From NCBI RefSeq assembly GCF_030128875.1, contig NZ_CP124620.1, positions 2,170,001 to 2,234,000 on the forward strand: a stretch of DNA of 64,000 nucleotides, written 5' to 3'. The translations under genes and the position numbers were made by a program. This document shows positions 48,665-59,925 of the stretch, one piece after another; position 1 is the stretch's first letter, and each line of letters starts with the position of its first letter. The stretch comes from Stenotrophomonas sp. BIO128-Bstrain (GTDB lineage: Bacteria; Pseudomonadota; Gammaproteobacteria; Xanthomonadales; Xanthomonadaceae). A model generated the notes under the pieces. It saw only the letters and a program-made list of their open reading frames with translations. It made no database searches and was not told where the DNA came from.

Positions 48665-49975
48665 TCACCACTCCGGAAGTTTTTCCGGGAGCATGGCGCG
48701 GATCGGTTCGCCGTCCTCGCCGGCCGCCAGCTTCTCGGCCTCGGCGATCGGAATCTCAACCTGGAGCAGCCAACCGTCTTCATCGGTTGCTTCGCTGCGC
48801 ACGACCTCCAGCTGGTGCAGACGCGACCGCAGGCGACCGGCACTTGGCGGCAGCCGCAGCTCGCCACTGACGTGCTGCAGGCCCAGACGCTTGCCCAGCA
48901 CGGACTGCAGCAGCGGCAGGCCCACGTTGTCGCGGGCGGAAATCCAGACCCGTTCGCGACGGGCGCTGTCGGGGATGCCGTCCTGGCCATCGTGGCGCAC
49001 CTCGGCCCCGTCGATGCGGTCGATCTTGTTGAACACCAGCAGCTGCGGCAGATCGCCCGCGCCGATGGCAGTCAGCACCTCATCGACCTGCGCGATGCGC
49101 TCCTCACGGTGCGGATCGGCCGCATCGACCAGGTGCAGCAGGAAGTCCGCTTCGCGGGCTTCAGACAAGGTCGAGCGGAACGCAGCCACCAGGTCATGCG
49201 GCAGGTCGCGGACGAAACCGACGGTATCGGCAAGCACGACGCTGCCACCGGGCAGTGCGATGCGGCGCACCGTCGGGTCCAGCGTCGCGAACAGCTGGTC
49301 CGCCGCGTAGGCCTCGGCGCCAGTCAACGCGTTGAACAGGGTCGACTTGCCGGCGTTGGTGTAACCCACCAGGGCGACGCGCGGCAGTTCGCTGCGCAGG
49401 CGGGCACGGCGCATCTGGGTGCGCTGCACTTCCACCTTTTCCAGTTTCTTCTGCAGCTGCTCCACCCGCTTCTGCAGCAGGCGGCGATCGGTTTCCAGCT
49501 GGGTTTCACCCGGGCCACGCAGGCCGATGGAACCACCGCGCTGGCGCTCCAGATGGGTCCAGCCGCGGACCAGCCGCGTGGACATGTGGCGCAGCTGCGC
49601 CAGTTCCACCTGCAGCTTGCCTTCATGGCTGCGCGCACGCTGGGCGAAGATATCCAGGATCAGCCCGGTGCGGTCGATCACGCGCCGCTCCAGGAACCGC
49701 TCCAGGTTGCGCTCCTGCCCCGGCGACAGGGCGTGGTTGACCAGAATCAGGTCAGCGCCGGTGGCCTCGGCCGCGGCCTTGACCTCGTCCAGCTTGCCGC
49801 TGCCGATCAGGATCGACGGATTGGGCCGATCGATGCGCGCGGTCAACGTGGCCGCGATGCTGGCCCCGGCGGAGCGGGCCAGATCGGTGAACTCTTCAAG
49901 CACGTCATCTTCGAGCCGGCCGGCATGCGGCTGGATCAGGAGTGCGTGTTCGCCTCGCTTGGAACGGTCAAACAC
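48665..49975 (-). CDS. hflX: Ribosome-associated GTPase HflX
   Basis: 436 residues. N-terminal HflX domain (NPSILIGSGKLDEVK), coiled-coil linker (RRLLQKRVEQLQKKLEKVEVQR), then G domain with G1 GYTNAGKST, G3 DTVGF and G4 NKID. Splits stalled ribosomes. Follows hfq by 26 bases in the conserved miaA-hfq-hflX order. Confidence 0.96.
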   Translation of the reverse strand: MFDRSKRGEHALLIQPHAGRLEDDVLEEFTDLARSAGASIAATLTARIDRPNPSILIGSGKLDEVKAAAEATGADLILVNHALSPGQERNLERFLERRVIDRTGLILDIFAQRARSHEGKLQVELAQLRHMSTRLVRGWTHLERQRGGSIGLRGPGETQLETDRRLLQKRVEQLQKKLEKVEVQRTQMRRARLRSELPRVALVGYTNAGKSTLFNALTGAEAYAADQLFATLDPTVRRIALPGGSVVLADTVGFVRDLPHDLVAAFRSTLSEAREADFLLHLVDAADPHREERIAQVDEVLTAIGAGDLPQLLVFNKIDRIDGAEVRHDGQDGIPDSARRERVWISARDNVGLPLLQSVLGKRLGLQHVSGELRLPPSAGRLRSRLHQLEVVRSEATDEDGWLLQVEIPIAEAEKLAAGEDGEPIRAMLPEKLPEW

Positions 49976-50001
49976 GCAGTTCTCCAGAATTTTTCACACT
50001 G

Positions 50002-50283
50002 TCACTCAACGTCGTCATCACCTTGGACGCCTTCGGCGCCATCATTGGACTGCACATAGCCACCACCGGGCCCGACCTTCACATTGCGCGCCGGTACCAC
50101 GGTCGAAATGGCGTGCTTGTACACCATCTGGCTCACCGTGTTACGCAGCAGCACCACGAACTGGTCGAACGATTCAATCGTCCCCTGCAGCTTGATGCCA
50201 TTGACCAGATACACCGACACCGGCACACGTTCGCGCCGAAGTGCATTCAGAAACGGATCCTGCAGCGATTGCCCCTTGGACAT
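50002..50283 (-). CDS. hfq: RNA chaperone Hfq
   Basis: 93 residues. Sm1 and Sm2 motifs ([42 protein letters not shown]) are complete, followed by a short glycine-rich, acidic tail ([16 protein letters not shown]). CAGGAG precedes the ATG. Confidence 0.97.
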   Translation of the reverse strand: MSKGQSLQDPFLNALRRERVPVSVYLVNGIKLQGTIESFDQFVVLLRNTVSQMVYKHAISTVVPARNVKVGPGGGYVQSNDGAEGVQGDDDVE

Positions 50284-50390
50284 TGCACACTCCTGATTAT
50301 TGTTTTTATGGTCTTCCGGCAGTTGCCACGGCCCCCGCCGCCCGCCGGAACCCTTGATGGTACACGGGGCGGGTGGGTGGCGGCGTGGAC

Positions 50391-51344
50391 TCAGCGTGCG
50401 ACGAAGGTCGACACCGCATCCGCCAGGGAAGCCTTCTCTAAATGGGGATCGAACCAGCGCGCATCAAGCTCCCCGCGCAACCAGGTCAGCTGCCGCTTGG
50501 CCAGCTGCCGGGTAGCCTGGATACCCCGCTCACGGAACTCGGCGGCCGTCCCCTGCCCGTCCAGGTATTCCCATGCCTGCCGGTAGCCGACCGCGCGTAC
50601 GGCCGGCAGATCCAGCGGCGCGGCCACCCCGGCCATGGCCGGCAGGGCGCGCAGCGCGCGGACTTCGTCCAGGAAACCGTGATCCAGCATCGCGTCGAAC
50701 CGGGTTTCGATGCGCTGATGCAGCACCTTGCGCTCGCGGGGGGCCAATACCAGCTTGAGCGCCCGCACCGGCAGCCGGTCCACACCAGGCAGCTTCTGCC
50801 ATTCGCTGATCGGGGTGCCGGTCAGGCGATGGACTTCCAGCGCCCGCTGGATGCGCTGTGGATCGGTCGCATGAATGCGCCTTGCCGCTGCCGGATCGAT
50901 ATCGGCCAGTTGGGCGTGCATCGCCGCCCAGCCCTGCCCGGCCGCCTCGGCGGCGATCTGCGCGCGCACCGCCGGATCGGCTTCAGGCATCGGCGACAGG
51001 CCCTGCAGCAGGGCACGAAAGTACAGCCCGGTGCCACCGGCCAGAATCGGCATGCGGCCGCGCGCAATGATGTCGCGCACGGCCCGGGCAGCGTCGCCGG
51101 CGAACTCTGCCGCCGAATAGGTCTGCCACGGGTCGCGCACATCGAGCAGATGATGCGGGGCCTGGGCGCGCTCGGTGGCGTCGGGTTTGGCCGAACCGAT
51201 ATCCAGGCCGCGGTAGACCAGGGCCGAATCGACGCTGACGATCTCACCGTCCAACTGCTGGGCCAGCGCGATCGCGGTGGCGGTCTTGCCCGACGCGGTC
51301 GGCCCCATCACCGCGATCGCAAGCGGGCGTTGGTCGACGGCCAT
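50391..51344 (-). CDS. miaA: tRNA dimethylallyltransferase
   Basis: 317 residues; makes i6A37 in tRNA. P-loop [41 protein letters not shown], and [16 protein letters not shown] are present. ATG 51344 touches the folP stop (TGATG). Lies upstream of hfq. Confidence 0.96.
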   Translation of the reverse strand: MAVDQRPLAIAVMGPTASGKTATAIALAQQLDGEIVSVDSALVYRGLDIGSAKPDATERAQAPHHLLDVRDPWQTYSAAEFAGDAARAVRDIIARGRMPILAGGTGLYFRALLQGLSPMPEADPAVRAQIAAEAAGQGWAAMHAQLADIDPAAARRIHATDPQRIQRALEVHRLTGTPISEWQKLPGVDRLPVRALKLVLAPRERKVLHQRIETRFDAMLDHGFLDEVRALRALPAMAGVAAPLDLPAVRAVGYRQAWEYLDGQGTAAEFRERGIQATRQLAKRQLTWLRGELDARWFDPHLEKASLADAVSTFVAR

Positions 51345-52243
51345 CAGTCCTCGTCCGGCCAGCGCGGCATCGCCGGTGCGGCCGACGCCCGCGGCATCGG
51401 CACGGCATCCACCGCCGCCCACACCTTCAGGGCGTCGACCGTGGCCGCGACATCGTGCACGCGCAGCAGCATTGCGCCGCGCTGGGCAGCGATCAGGTGC
51501 GCGGCGACCGAACCGGCCACGCGGTCACGCGGCTGTTCACGACCGGTCAGCTCACCGATGCTGCGCTTGCGCGACAGACCCGCCAGCATCGGGACACCGA
51601 GCTCAACAAAACGGTCCGAGCGCGCCAGCAGGATCATGTTGTGTTCGGTGGTCTTGCCGAAGCCGAAGCCCAGATCGATGACCAGGTGCTTCTTGGCAAC
51701 GCCGGCCATCTCGGCCTGGAACATGCGCTCGGTCAGGAAACGATGCACCTCGGCGACGACATCGTCGTAGTGCGGGGTGTCCTGCATGCTGCCCGGCTCG
51801 CCCTGCATGTGCATCAACACCACCGGCACGCCGAGCTCGGCGGCAGCCTCCAGCGCACCGGGCTGGCGCAGCGCATGAATGTCATTGATCAGGCCGGCAC
51901 CGGCGGCGACGGCGGCACGCATCACCTCGGGCTTGAAGGTGTCGATGCTGATCGGCACGGAAGTTTCGCGCGCCAGGCGCTCGATCACCGGGATGACCCG
52001 GCGCAGTTCTTCGTCCAGCGGCACCGGCGCACTGCCGGGCCGGGTCGACTCGCCGCCGATGTCGAGCAGGTCGGCACCTTCGGCCACCAGCTGCAGGCCG
52101 TGTGCGACCGCGGCCTCGACGCTGTCGTGCTCACCGCCGTCGGAGAACGAATCCGGGGTGACATTGACGATGCCCATGACCCGCGGGCGATCCAGCCGCA
52201 GCAGGCGGCCGCCGCAATCGAGCTGGGGAGAAATGTCGAACAT
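51344..52243 (-). CDS. folP: Dihydropteroate synthase
   Basis: 299 residues; joins pterin pyrophosphate to p-aminobenzoate in folate synthesis, the sulfonamide target. [35 protein letters not shown] and [15 protein letters not shown] are diagnostic. ATG 52243 chosen; GTG 52255 is an alternative. Shares one base with miaA. Confidence 0.96.
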   Translation of the reverse strand: MFDISPQLDCGGRLLRLDRPRVMGIVNVTPDSFSDGGEHDSVEAAVAHGLQLVAEGADLLDIGGESTRPGSAPVPLDEELRRVIPVIERLARETSVPISIDTFKPEVMRAAVAAGAGLINDIHALRQPGALEAAAELGVPVVLMHMQGEPGSMQDTPHYDDVVAEVHRFLTERMFQAEMAGVAKKHLVIDLGFGFGKTTEHNMILLARSDRFVELGVPMLAGLSRKRSIGELTGREQPRDRVAGSVAAHLIAAQRGAMLLRVHDVAATVDALKVWAAVDAVPMPRASAAPAMPRWPDED

Positions 52244-52325
52244 GGGCAGATCCACGAAGTACGCCAGCGCGTAGTTTACGCCGGACCACGCGAGCGCCTG
52301 CCGGTCGCGCTGACGAAGCCTGCCC

Positions 52326-52511
52326 TCAGCGCTGGCGGCGCTTGCGCTCCACGTAGACCGTCTTGGCGATGCTCATCAGCACGCCGACGGCGATGCCGAT
52401 GCCGGCGCCGAGCAGGAAGTTGTCGCGGGTCAGGCCGATGGCCACGCCAATGATCGTGGCGATCACCATTTCGGTGGTGTGCGAGATCGGCTGCGGTGGG
52501 GGTGCGGACAT
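52326..52511 (-). CDS. Small membrane protein, unknown function
   Basis: 61 residues (MSAPPPQPISHTTEMV). One or two membrane segments with a glycine pattern (IIGVAIGLTRDNFLLGAGIGIAVGVLMS) and a basic C terminus (ERKRRQR). Lies between ftsH and folP on the same strand. No known family identified. Confidence 0.7.
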   Translation of the reverse strand: MSAPPPQPISHTTEMVIATIIGVAIGLTRDNFLLGAGIGIAVGVLMSIAKTVYVERKRRQR

Positions 52512-52564
52512 GGCGACTCCAGAACGGGAACGAAAACAGAGCCACATTATGACCCGCCGGAAAC

Positions 52565-52594
52565 GACGAAGGCCGGGTTTCCCCGGCCTTCGTC
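52565..52594 (-). terminator. Terminator-like hairpin after ftsH
   Basis: 13-pair stem GACGAAGGCCGGG / CCCGGCCTTCGTC, loop four bases, 18 bases past the ftsH stop. The T tract is weak (GTTTCC). Confidence 0.65.
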
Positions 52595-52611
52595 ACTTAC
52601 GTGGGCAACAC

Positions 52612-54552
<1,941 letters not shown>

Positions 54553-54605
54553 CCTCATTGGCTCCGGTGTTCCTCTAATTCCTGACGCGATTCGTATGGT
54601 TGAGC

Positions 54606-55238
54606 TTACTTGATCTGCGCGCGTTTTCCCTGCCCCAAGGCGTACACCTCGGGCGAGCGCTTACGGGACGCTTCAGGCTTGCGGATCACCACTTTGTCGT
54701 ACCGGCGGCGCATTTCGCGCACATAGTCGTCAAAGCCCACGCCCTGGAACAGCTTGATCAGGAACGCGCCACCGGGCTTGAGATGGTTGTCGGCAAACTC
54801 CAACGCCAACTCCGCCAGGTGCATCATCCGCGGTTGGTCCACCGCGTCCATTCCACTCTTATTGGGGGCCATATCCGAGAGCACAAGGTCTACCGGCTGA
54901 TCCCCCAGCATGGCTTCGAACTCCGATAGGACGGCCTGTTCCCTGAAGTCACCGTGAAGGAACTCCACGCCTGCCAGCGGCGGCATCTCCAGGATGTCCA
55001 GCGCCAGGACCCGGCCGGTGTCGCCGATCTGACGGCGGACCTGCTGGGACCAGCCGCCCGGGGCGGCACCCAGGTCGACCACGACCATGTGCGGCTTCAG
55101 CAGCCGATCCCGCTCCAGCAGCTCCTCCAGTTTGTAGGCCGCGCGCGAGCGCATGCCCTCGGCCTGGGCCTTCTTCACGAAGGGGTCGGCGAAGTGCTCT
55201 TTCAACCAACGTTGACTGCTTTTGCTGCGGGTTGCCAT
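54606..55238 (-). CDS. rlmE: 23S rRNA 2'-O-ribose U2552 methyltransferase
   Basis: 210 residues (FtsJ). SAM site [26 protein letters not shown] and the K-D-K-E residues ([10 protein letters not shown] in [22 protein letters not shown]) are visible. Upstream partner of ftsH; divergent from yhbY. Confidence 0.96.
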   Translation of the reverse strand: MATRSKSSQRWLKEHFADPFVKKAQAEGMRSRAAYKLEELLERDRLLKPHMVVVDLGAAPGGWSQQVRRQIGDTGRVLALDILEMPPLAGVEFLHGDFREQAVLSEFEAMLGDQPVDLVLSDMAPNKSGMDAVDQPRMMHLAELALEFADNHLKPGGAFLIKLFQGVGFDDYVREMRRRYDKVVIRKPEASRKRSPEVYALGQGKRAQIK

Positions 55239-55303
55239 TGAGATGCGGGTCCGATGGGGAGGTCATGATACCCTGATCGCCCCAGTTAACCGCTTGTTCC
55301 TGA

Positions 55304-55609
55304 ATGGCTATCGCCCTGACGTCTTCCCAAACCCGTTTCCTCCGCGGTCACGCGCATGATCTGAAAGCCCTGCTCCAGATCGGCGGCAAGGGGGTGACAC
55401 CGGCCTTCCTGGCTGAACTGGAAGAGGTGCTGGAACGCCACGAGCTGATCAAGGTCAAGGTCGCCGCGGAAGACCGCGAGGCCCGCGACGCCCTCATCGC
55501 CGAGCTGGTCAGTGCCAGTGAAAGCGCGCTGGTGCAGCGCATCGGCCACGTGGCCGTGCTGTACCGCCCAAGCAAGGAACAGCGCCAGATCGTCCTGCCG
55601 CGCGGCTGA
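55304..55609 (+). CDS. yhbY: CRM-domain RNA-binding protein YhbY
   Basis: 101 residues. CRM motif FLRGHAHDLKALLQIGGKGVT and GHVAVLYRPSKE. Binds the assembling large ribosomal subunit. Divergent from rlmE, as in many proteobacteria. Followed 13 bases later by a small Mth938-type gene. Confidence 0.94.
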   Translation: MAIALTSSQTRFLRGHAHDLKALLQIGGKGVTPAFLAELEEVLERHELIKVKVAAEDREARDALIAELVSASESALVQRIGHVAVLYRPSKEQRQIVLPRG

Positions 55610-55622
55610 TCCCGGAACGCCC

Positions 55623-55997
55623 ATGCAGCTGAGCCACGAAATCCCCGATTACGCCTACGCCCTGCGTGCCGCCGATGGCCGCAGCGCGAAGGTGAATGAC
55701 CGGACCTTGGCCGCCAGTTTCATCCTGGCCCCGGACACGCTGATCGAAGCCTGGCCGGTGGCCGATATCGCCCGTCTCACCCCGGAAGACCTGGCGCCGG
55801 TGCTGGCGCTGAACCCCGCACTGGTGGTGCTGGGCACCGGCGATACCCAGGTCTTCCCGCCCGCTGCGGTCATGGCCGCATGCCTGACCCGGGGGATCGG
55901 CCTGGAAGTGATGAACAACCCGGCGGCCGCACGGACCTTCAACATCCTCGCCAGCGAGGGTCGCAAGGTGGCGGCGGCGTTCATCCTGAAGGGGTGA
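55623..55997 (+). CDS. Mth938-domain (DUF498) protein
   Basis: 124 residues. Typical sequence SFILAPDTLIEAWPVADIARLTPEDL, VVLGTGDTQVFPP and GLEVMNNPAAARTFNILASEGRKVAAAFI. Function is not well defined in bacteria. Codirectional with yhbY and ended by a strong terminator. Confidence 0.87.
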   Translation: MQLSHEIPDYAYALRAADGRSAKVNDRTLAASFILAPDTLIEAWPVADIARLTPEDLAPVLALNPALVVLGTGDTQVFPPAAVMAACLTRGIGLEVMNNPAAARTFNILASEGRKVAAAFILKG

Positions 55998-56017
55998 GAC
56001 CGGGATTTCCGTTCAGA

Positions 56018-56045
56018 AAAGGCCGCCCCGGGGGCGGCCTTTTTT
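56018..56045 (+). terminator. Terminator of the yhbY/Mth938 unit
   Basis: Stem AAAAGGCCGCC / GGCGGCCTTTT with five T following. Confidence 0.88.
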
Positions 56046-56067
56046 GTGCCTGCGTCCCGGGCTCGAC

Positions 56068-56136
56068 AGCGACGCATGGCGTCGCTCTACCACCCGGTTA
56101 CGGGCTGTGCGGGGTAGAGCCGACCGTTGGTCGGCT
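56068..56136. repeat. Divergent pair of REP elements
   Basis: Inverted unit at 56068-56090 (stem AGCGACGC-AT-GGCGTCGCT then CTAC) and direct unit at 56114-56136 (GTAGA plus GCCGACC-GTT-GGTCGGC). They lie between the terminator and the nlpD stop. Confidence 0.8.
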
Positions 56137-56143
56137 GCATTGA

Positions 56144-56923
56144 TTACCGCGGCGGCAGATACAGCAGCGGATCGACCGGCTTGCCGTTGTAGCGGATCTC
56201 GAAGTGCAGCATGTCGCGCGCAGCGCCGGTGCGCCCCATTTCGGCGATCTGCTCGCCGGCCTTCACGCTCTGCCCTTCGCTGACCAGGCGCTTGCGGTTG
56301 TGGCCATACGCCGATAGCCACTGGTCGCTGTGCTTGATGATGATCAGCTCACCGAAACCGACCAGGCCCGCACCGGAATACACCACCACGCCGGCGGCGG
56401 TCGCACGGACCGGCTGGCCGCTGGTGCCGGCGATGTCCACGCCCTGCTTGGTCGCCTCGCCGGCGACGAAGCGGCCAACGATCGCGCCATCGGCCGGCCA
56501 GCGCCAGCTGATGTTGCTCTTGATGGCGGTGGTCGGGGCCGGGGTGGCCGCCGGCGCGGTGCTGCCCGGACGCGGCGCGGTGACCACGGTGGTCGGGGCG
56601 CGGCCAGGGCTGCCACTGCCGCCCGGGTACAGGCGCAGCGACTGGCCGGGATAGATCGTGTACGGCTCGGCCAGCCCGTTCCAGGCAGCCAGATCGCGCG
56701 GGGTGATGTTGTGGATGCGGGCCAAGGCATACAGCGTGTCGCCACGACGGACGACCGCAGTCTGGCCGGGCTTGGCCACCGAGGTCTGCGGCGTGCTGTG
56801 GGCCACGCCGCCGCCCGAGCCCGAGGGCCGCACCACGGTGGCAGTGCCGCAGGCGCTCAGCACCGACACCACCAACAGCAGCGCGCCGCTGCGCACTCCC
56901 TTGCTCAAACGATCAGCACTCAT
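56144..56923 (-). CDS. nlpD: NlpD-like LysM/LytM lipoprotein
   Basis: 259 residues. Lipoprotein signal (SVLSACG), LysM domain (about 56-100: VVRRGDTLYALARIHNITPRDLAAWNGL), proline-rich linker, and LytM domain (about 140-259: KQGVDIAGTSGQPVRATAAG, LIIIKHSDQWLSAYGHN, MLHFEIRYNGKPVDPLLYLP). The first zinc ligand (His in HxGxD) is Lys-Gln here, so it should be an amidase activator, not an enzyme, as in E. coli NlpD. Overlaps the YqaA gene by 4 bases. No rpoS follows. Confidence 0.92.
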   Translation of the reverse strand: MSADRLSKGVRSGALLLVVSVLSACGTATVVRPSGSGGGVAHSTPQTSVAKPGQTAVVRRGDTLYALARIHNITPRDLAAWNGLAEPYTIYPGQSLRLYPGGSGSPGRAPTTVVTAPRPGSTAPAATPAPTTAIKSNISWRWPADGAIVGRFVAGEATKQGVDIAGTSGQPVRATAAGVVVYSGAGLVGFGELIIIKHSDQWLSAYGHNRKRLVSEGQSVKAGEQIAEMGRTGAARDMLHFEIRYNGKPVDPLLYLPPR

Positions 56924-57534
56924 GCGAACTTCGACCTCCATACAAGCCAGGCGACCAGCACGACCACCAGCGCGGTCGCGATCCAGCCCAGCGGTTCAAT
57001 CCAACGGCGCAGCGCAGCTTCCGCGCGCGGCCCGCCAATACGAATGACCGCCGCCAGCACGTACACGCGCTTGCCACGGCCGATCAACATGCTCAGGAAA
57101 TACTGCGGCAACGGCACGCCGACGATACCCGATGCCCATGTGAAGACCTTCATCGGGATCGGCATGAAGCCGCCCAGCACCAGGAAGGTGAACACTGCCC
57201 ACGGCGACTCGGCCATCTTGGCCTGCACGATGGCGATACCGCCCTCGATGCTGCCCAGCATGCCCAGCGCGGCGAACACCGGCTTGAGCGCTTCAAAGGC
57301 GAAGTGGCCCAGCGCATAGCCTACCAGCGCACCGGCCATCGAGCCGGCCAGGCTGAGCGTGGCGAACCACCAGCCGCGCTTGGGCTGGGCCACGCACATC
57401 GGCGCCAGCATCACCTCGGGCATCACCGGGAAGATGATCGCTTCGATGAAGCTCAACACCGTCAGATAGGTCGGGGCGCGCTCGTGCGCGGCCCACTTCA
57501 TTGCCCGCTCGTACAGCGGACCAAAAATCTTCAT
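56920..57534 (-). CDS. YqaA/DedA-like membrane protein
   Basis: 204 residues with about five membrane segments. SFIEAIIFPVMPEVMLAPMCVAQPKRGWW and GGFMPIPMKVFTWASGIVGVPLPQYFLSMLIGRGKRVY fit the SNARE-associated/DedA superfamily. ATG 57534. Between pcm and nlpD in the surE operon. Role unknown. Confidence 0.88.
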   Translation of the reverse strand: MKIFGPLYERAMKWAAHERAPTYLTVLSFIEAIIFPVMPEVMLAPMCVAQPKRGWWFATLSLAGSMAGALVGYALGHFAFEALKPVFAALGMLGSIEGGIAIVQAKMAESPWAVFTFLVLGGFMPIPMKVFTWASGIVGVPLPQYFLSMLIGRGKRVYVLAAVIRIGGPRAEAALRRWIEPLGWIATALVVVLVAWLVWRSKFA

Positions 57535-57553
57535 GACGCAACGCTCCTTGGAA

Positions 57554-58231
57554 TCAGTCCAGCATGCCAGACAGCAGCGGTACGAACGTGACCGGTGCCA
57601 GTACCTGCTGTTCGACACTGCCGTCATCGCGACGGGTCAACTGGATCAGCGACTGCGCGCCCGGGCCGCCGACCGGCGCCACCAGGCGCCCACCCACGGC
57701 CAGCTGCTCGACCAGCGCATCGACCAGCGCCGGTGCCGCCGCCGTCACCACGATTGCATCGTAAGGGCCGTGCTCGGCCCAGCCGACGCGCCCGTCGTCA
57801 TGCTTGCTGCGGATGTTCATGCCCAGCGCGCGGAAGCGCTTGCGCGCCTGGCGCAGCAGATCGCCGATGCGCTCGACCGTGTAGACCTCCAGCCCGATCG
57901 CCCCCAGCACGGCGGCCTGGTAACCCGAGCCGGTGCCGACTTCCAGCACCTTCGTCGGCGCCGACTGCAGCACCGCTTCGGTCATGCGCGCAACCACCCA
58001 GGGTTGCGAAATGGTCTGGCCGTGGCCGATCGGCAGTGCGGTGTCTTCGTAGGCACGCGAGGCCAGTGCTTCATCGATGAACAGATGGCGCGGCACCACG
58101 CGGATGGCATTGAGGGTGGCTTCGTCGGCGATGCCGGCATCGCGCAGGCGGTCGACCAAGCGGTCGCGGACGCGCTGGGAGGTCATGCCGATGCCGACCG
58201 CTTCGGGCTGCAGGCGCAGGCGTGGGCTCAT
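57554..58231 (-). CDS. pcm: Protein-L-isoaspartate O-methyltransferase
   Basis: 225 residues; repairs isoaspartyl damage in aged proteins. SAM motif [15 protein letters not shown] and the family [16 protein letters not shown] are clear. Overlaps the surE stop by 4 bases (ATGA). Confidence 0.95.
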   Translation of the reverse strand: MSPRLRLQPEAVGIGMTSQRVRDRLVDRLRDAGIADEATLNAIRVVPRHLFIDEALASRAYEDTALPIGHGQTISQPWVVARMTEAVLQSAPTKVLEVGTGSGYQAAVLGAIGLEVYTVERIGDLLRQARKRFRALGMNIRSKHDDGRVGWAEHGPYDAIVVTAAAPALVDALVEQLAVGGRLVAPVGGPGAQSLIQLTRRDDGSVEQQVLAPVTFVPLLSGMLD

Positions 58232-59007
58232 GCCGGCCGATCCAGCGCGGCGGTCAGCCCGCCGACCCAGCTGGCCACCTTCTCCAGCGCCTGGTAGCGG
58301 GTGAGGTCGACCTGGATCGGGGTGATCGAGATATAGCCGTTGCGCACCGCGTGGAAATCCGTGCCGGGGCCGGAGTCCTGTTCGCGCCCGGCCGGGCCGA
58401 TCCAGTACACCTGGTTGCCGCGCGGGTCGCGCTGGGCAATGCAGCCTTCGGCGCGATGACGGTTGCCCAGGCGGGTCACTTCGAAGCCGCGTACTTCGCT
58501 CCACGGCAGATCCGGCACGTTGACGTTGAGGATGGTGTCGGCGGGCAGTGGATCGGCCTTGAGCCGGGTGACGATCTCCACCGCAGCGCGGGCGGCCGTT
58601 TCGAAGTTGCGTGGCTCGTGGTTGTGCGTGACCAGCGACATCGCCACGGCGGGCAGACCCAGGAAGCGCCCTTCCATCGCCGCCGAGACGGTGCCGGAGT
58701 AGATCACGTCGTCGCCGAGGTTGGCCGCGTTGTTGATGCCCGAGACGACGATATCCGGCTCGTACTCGAGCATGCCGGTGAGGGCCAGATGCACGCAGTC
58801 GGTCGGCGTGCCGGCCACCGAGCAGGTGTAGTGGTCGATGCGCTTCATGCGGATCGGCAGGTCCAGGGTCAGCGAATTGCTGGCGCCTGAGCGATCGCGA
58901 TCGGGGGCGACCACGGTCACTTCATGACCTGCGTCACGCAATACCGTGGCGAGCATCTTGATGCCCGGCGCATCGACACCGTCGTCGTTGCTGACCAGAA
59001 TCCGCAT
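58228..59007 (-). CDS. surE: 5'/3'-nucleotidase SurE
   Basis: 259 residues; stationary-phase nucleotidase. Metal site SNDDG (D8, D9), [10 protein letters not shown] (S40) and [14 protein letters not shown] are conserved. ATG 59007 gives [10 protein letters not shown]. First gene of surE-pcm-yqaA-nlpD. Confidence 0.96.
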   Translation of the reverse strand: MRILVSNDDGVDAPGIKMLATVLRDAGHEVTVVAPDRDRSGASNSLTLDLPIRMKRIDHYTCSVAGTPTDCVHLALTGMLEYEPDIVVSGINNAANLGDDVIYSGTVSAAMEGRFLGLPAVAMSLVTHNHEPRNFETAARAAVEIVTRLKADPLPADTILNVNVPDLPWSEVRGFEVTRLGNRHRAEGCIAQRDPRGNQVYWIGPAGREQDSGPGTDFHAVRNGYISITPIQVDLTRYQALEKVASWVGGLTAALDRPA

Positions 59008-59193
59008 CTGCGATTTAACCGCTTGATTTTTCAAGACTTCGATTCCATCACTTCCCACTGTTCGCGGCGGTGGCCCTGCCCCTTCCGGAGCCCGACGACC
59101 GCGCAAGTGCGTCAGCTATTGTGCCGCAAGCGGACAGATCGTCCTACCCCGATAACGGTAGGCATCGCCCCTCCCGCCCATTAGGCTGTACGC

Positions 59194-59733
59194 ATGTCAC
59201 ATTCTGAAGACGAAGATCCCGCGGCCCTGTTCCGGGCCGCCATCGGCGAGGTCAAGCCGCTGCGCAAGGTGGTCACCCCGCCGCCGGCCACGCCGCGGCC
59301 CAAGCCGCGTGCGCGCATGGCCGAACAGGATGAACAGGAGGCCCGCGGGGAATTCGCCCGGCTGCTGCGCGACAGCAGCCCACTGGAGGCCGGCGATACC
59401 GCCAGCTACCGGCGCGAGAATCTGCCGCCGCGGATGTTCCAGCGGCTCAAGCGCGGGCAGTACTCCGTGCAGGACGAACTGGACCTGCATGGCGCGACGG
59501 TGGCCCAGGCCGAGACACTGGTGCGCCAGTTCCTGGTGGAAGCGCATGCCCATGAGTACGGCTGCGTGCGCATCATCCACGGCAAGGGACTGCAATCCGA
59601 TGGCGGCGCACCGGTGCTGAAGAATCTGGTCGATCGTCTGCTGCGCCTGCGCAACGACGTGCTCGCATTTCATTCCGCGCCCGCCGGCCAGGGCGGCACC
59701 GGCGCAGTGCTGGTGCTGCTGAGCAACCGGTAA
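59194..59733 (+). CDS. Smr-domain protein
   Basis: 179 residues. C-terminal Smr domain (about 90-179: DELDLHGATVAQAETLVRQFLVEAHAHEYGCVRIIHGKGLQS, VLKNLVDRLLR, GAVLVLLSNR) with the DLHG and HGKG motifs; N-terminal linker rich in Pro, Arg and Lys. Related proteins (SmrB, YdaL type) are nucleic-acid endonucleases, some acting on collided ribosomes. Lies alone on the plus strand between surE and truD. Confidence 0.9.
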   Translation: MSHSEDEDPAALFRAAIGEVKPLRKVVTPPPATPRPKPRARMAEQDEQEARGEFARLLRDSSPLEAGDTASYRRENLPPRMFQRLKRGQYSVQDELDLHGATVAQAETLVRQFLVEAHAHEYGCVRIIHGKGLQSDGGAPVLKNLVDRLLRLRNDVLAFHSAPAGQGGTGAVLVLLSNR

Positions 59734-59770
59734 CGCCGGCCCTGGAATTCCCCCGCCGCACGCGCACGGG

Positions 59771-59925
59771 GTAGAGCCGACCGTTGGTCGGCTGAGCTAG
59801 GCAGCCGACCAACGGTCGGCTCTACGCAATTTGCGGTGCCGGGACGGACGGCAGCCGACCAACGGTCGGCTCTACGCAATTTGTGGTGCCTGGACGGACG
59901 GCAGCCGACCAACGGTCGGCTCTAC
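59771..59925. repeat. REP array with 50-base period reaching into truD
   Basis: One direct REP at 59771-59793 (GTAGA plus GCCGACC-GTT-GGTCGGC) facing three inverted copies at 59803-59825, 59853-59875 and 59903-59925. The inverted copies repeat every 50 bases with a nearly identical 27-base spacer. The last copy contains the truD stop codon. Confidence 0.88.

Noticed and set aside
48504..49310. Plus-strand frames over the REP array and hflX
   Set aside because: They combine REP translation and hflX antisense; no conserved protein is visible.
56137..56143. rpoS expected after nlpD
   Set aside because: nlpD is followed at once by REPs, a terminator and convergent genes; xanthomonads are known to lack rpoS.
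59803..59925. Second CRISPR-like array with 50-base period
   Set aside because: Spacers are nearly identical and the units are SMAG/REP elements also present elsewhere in the window.
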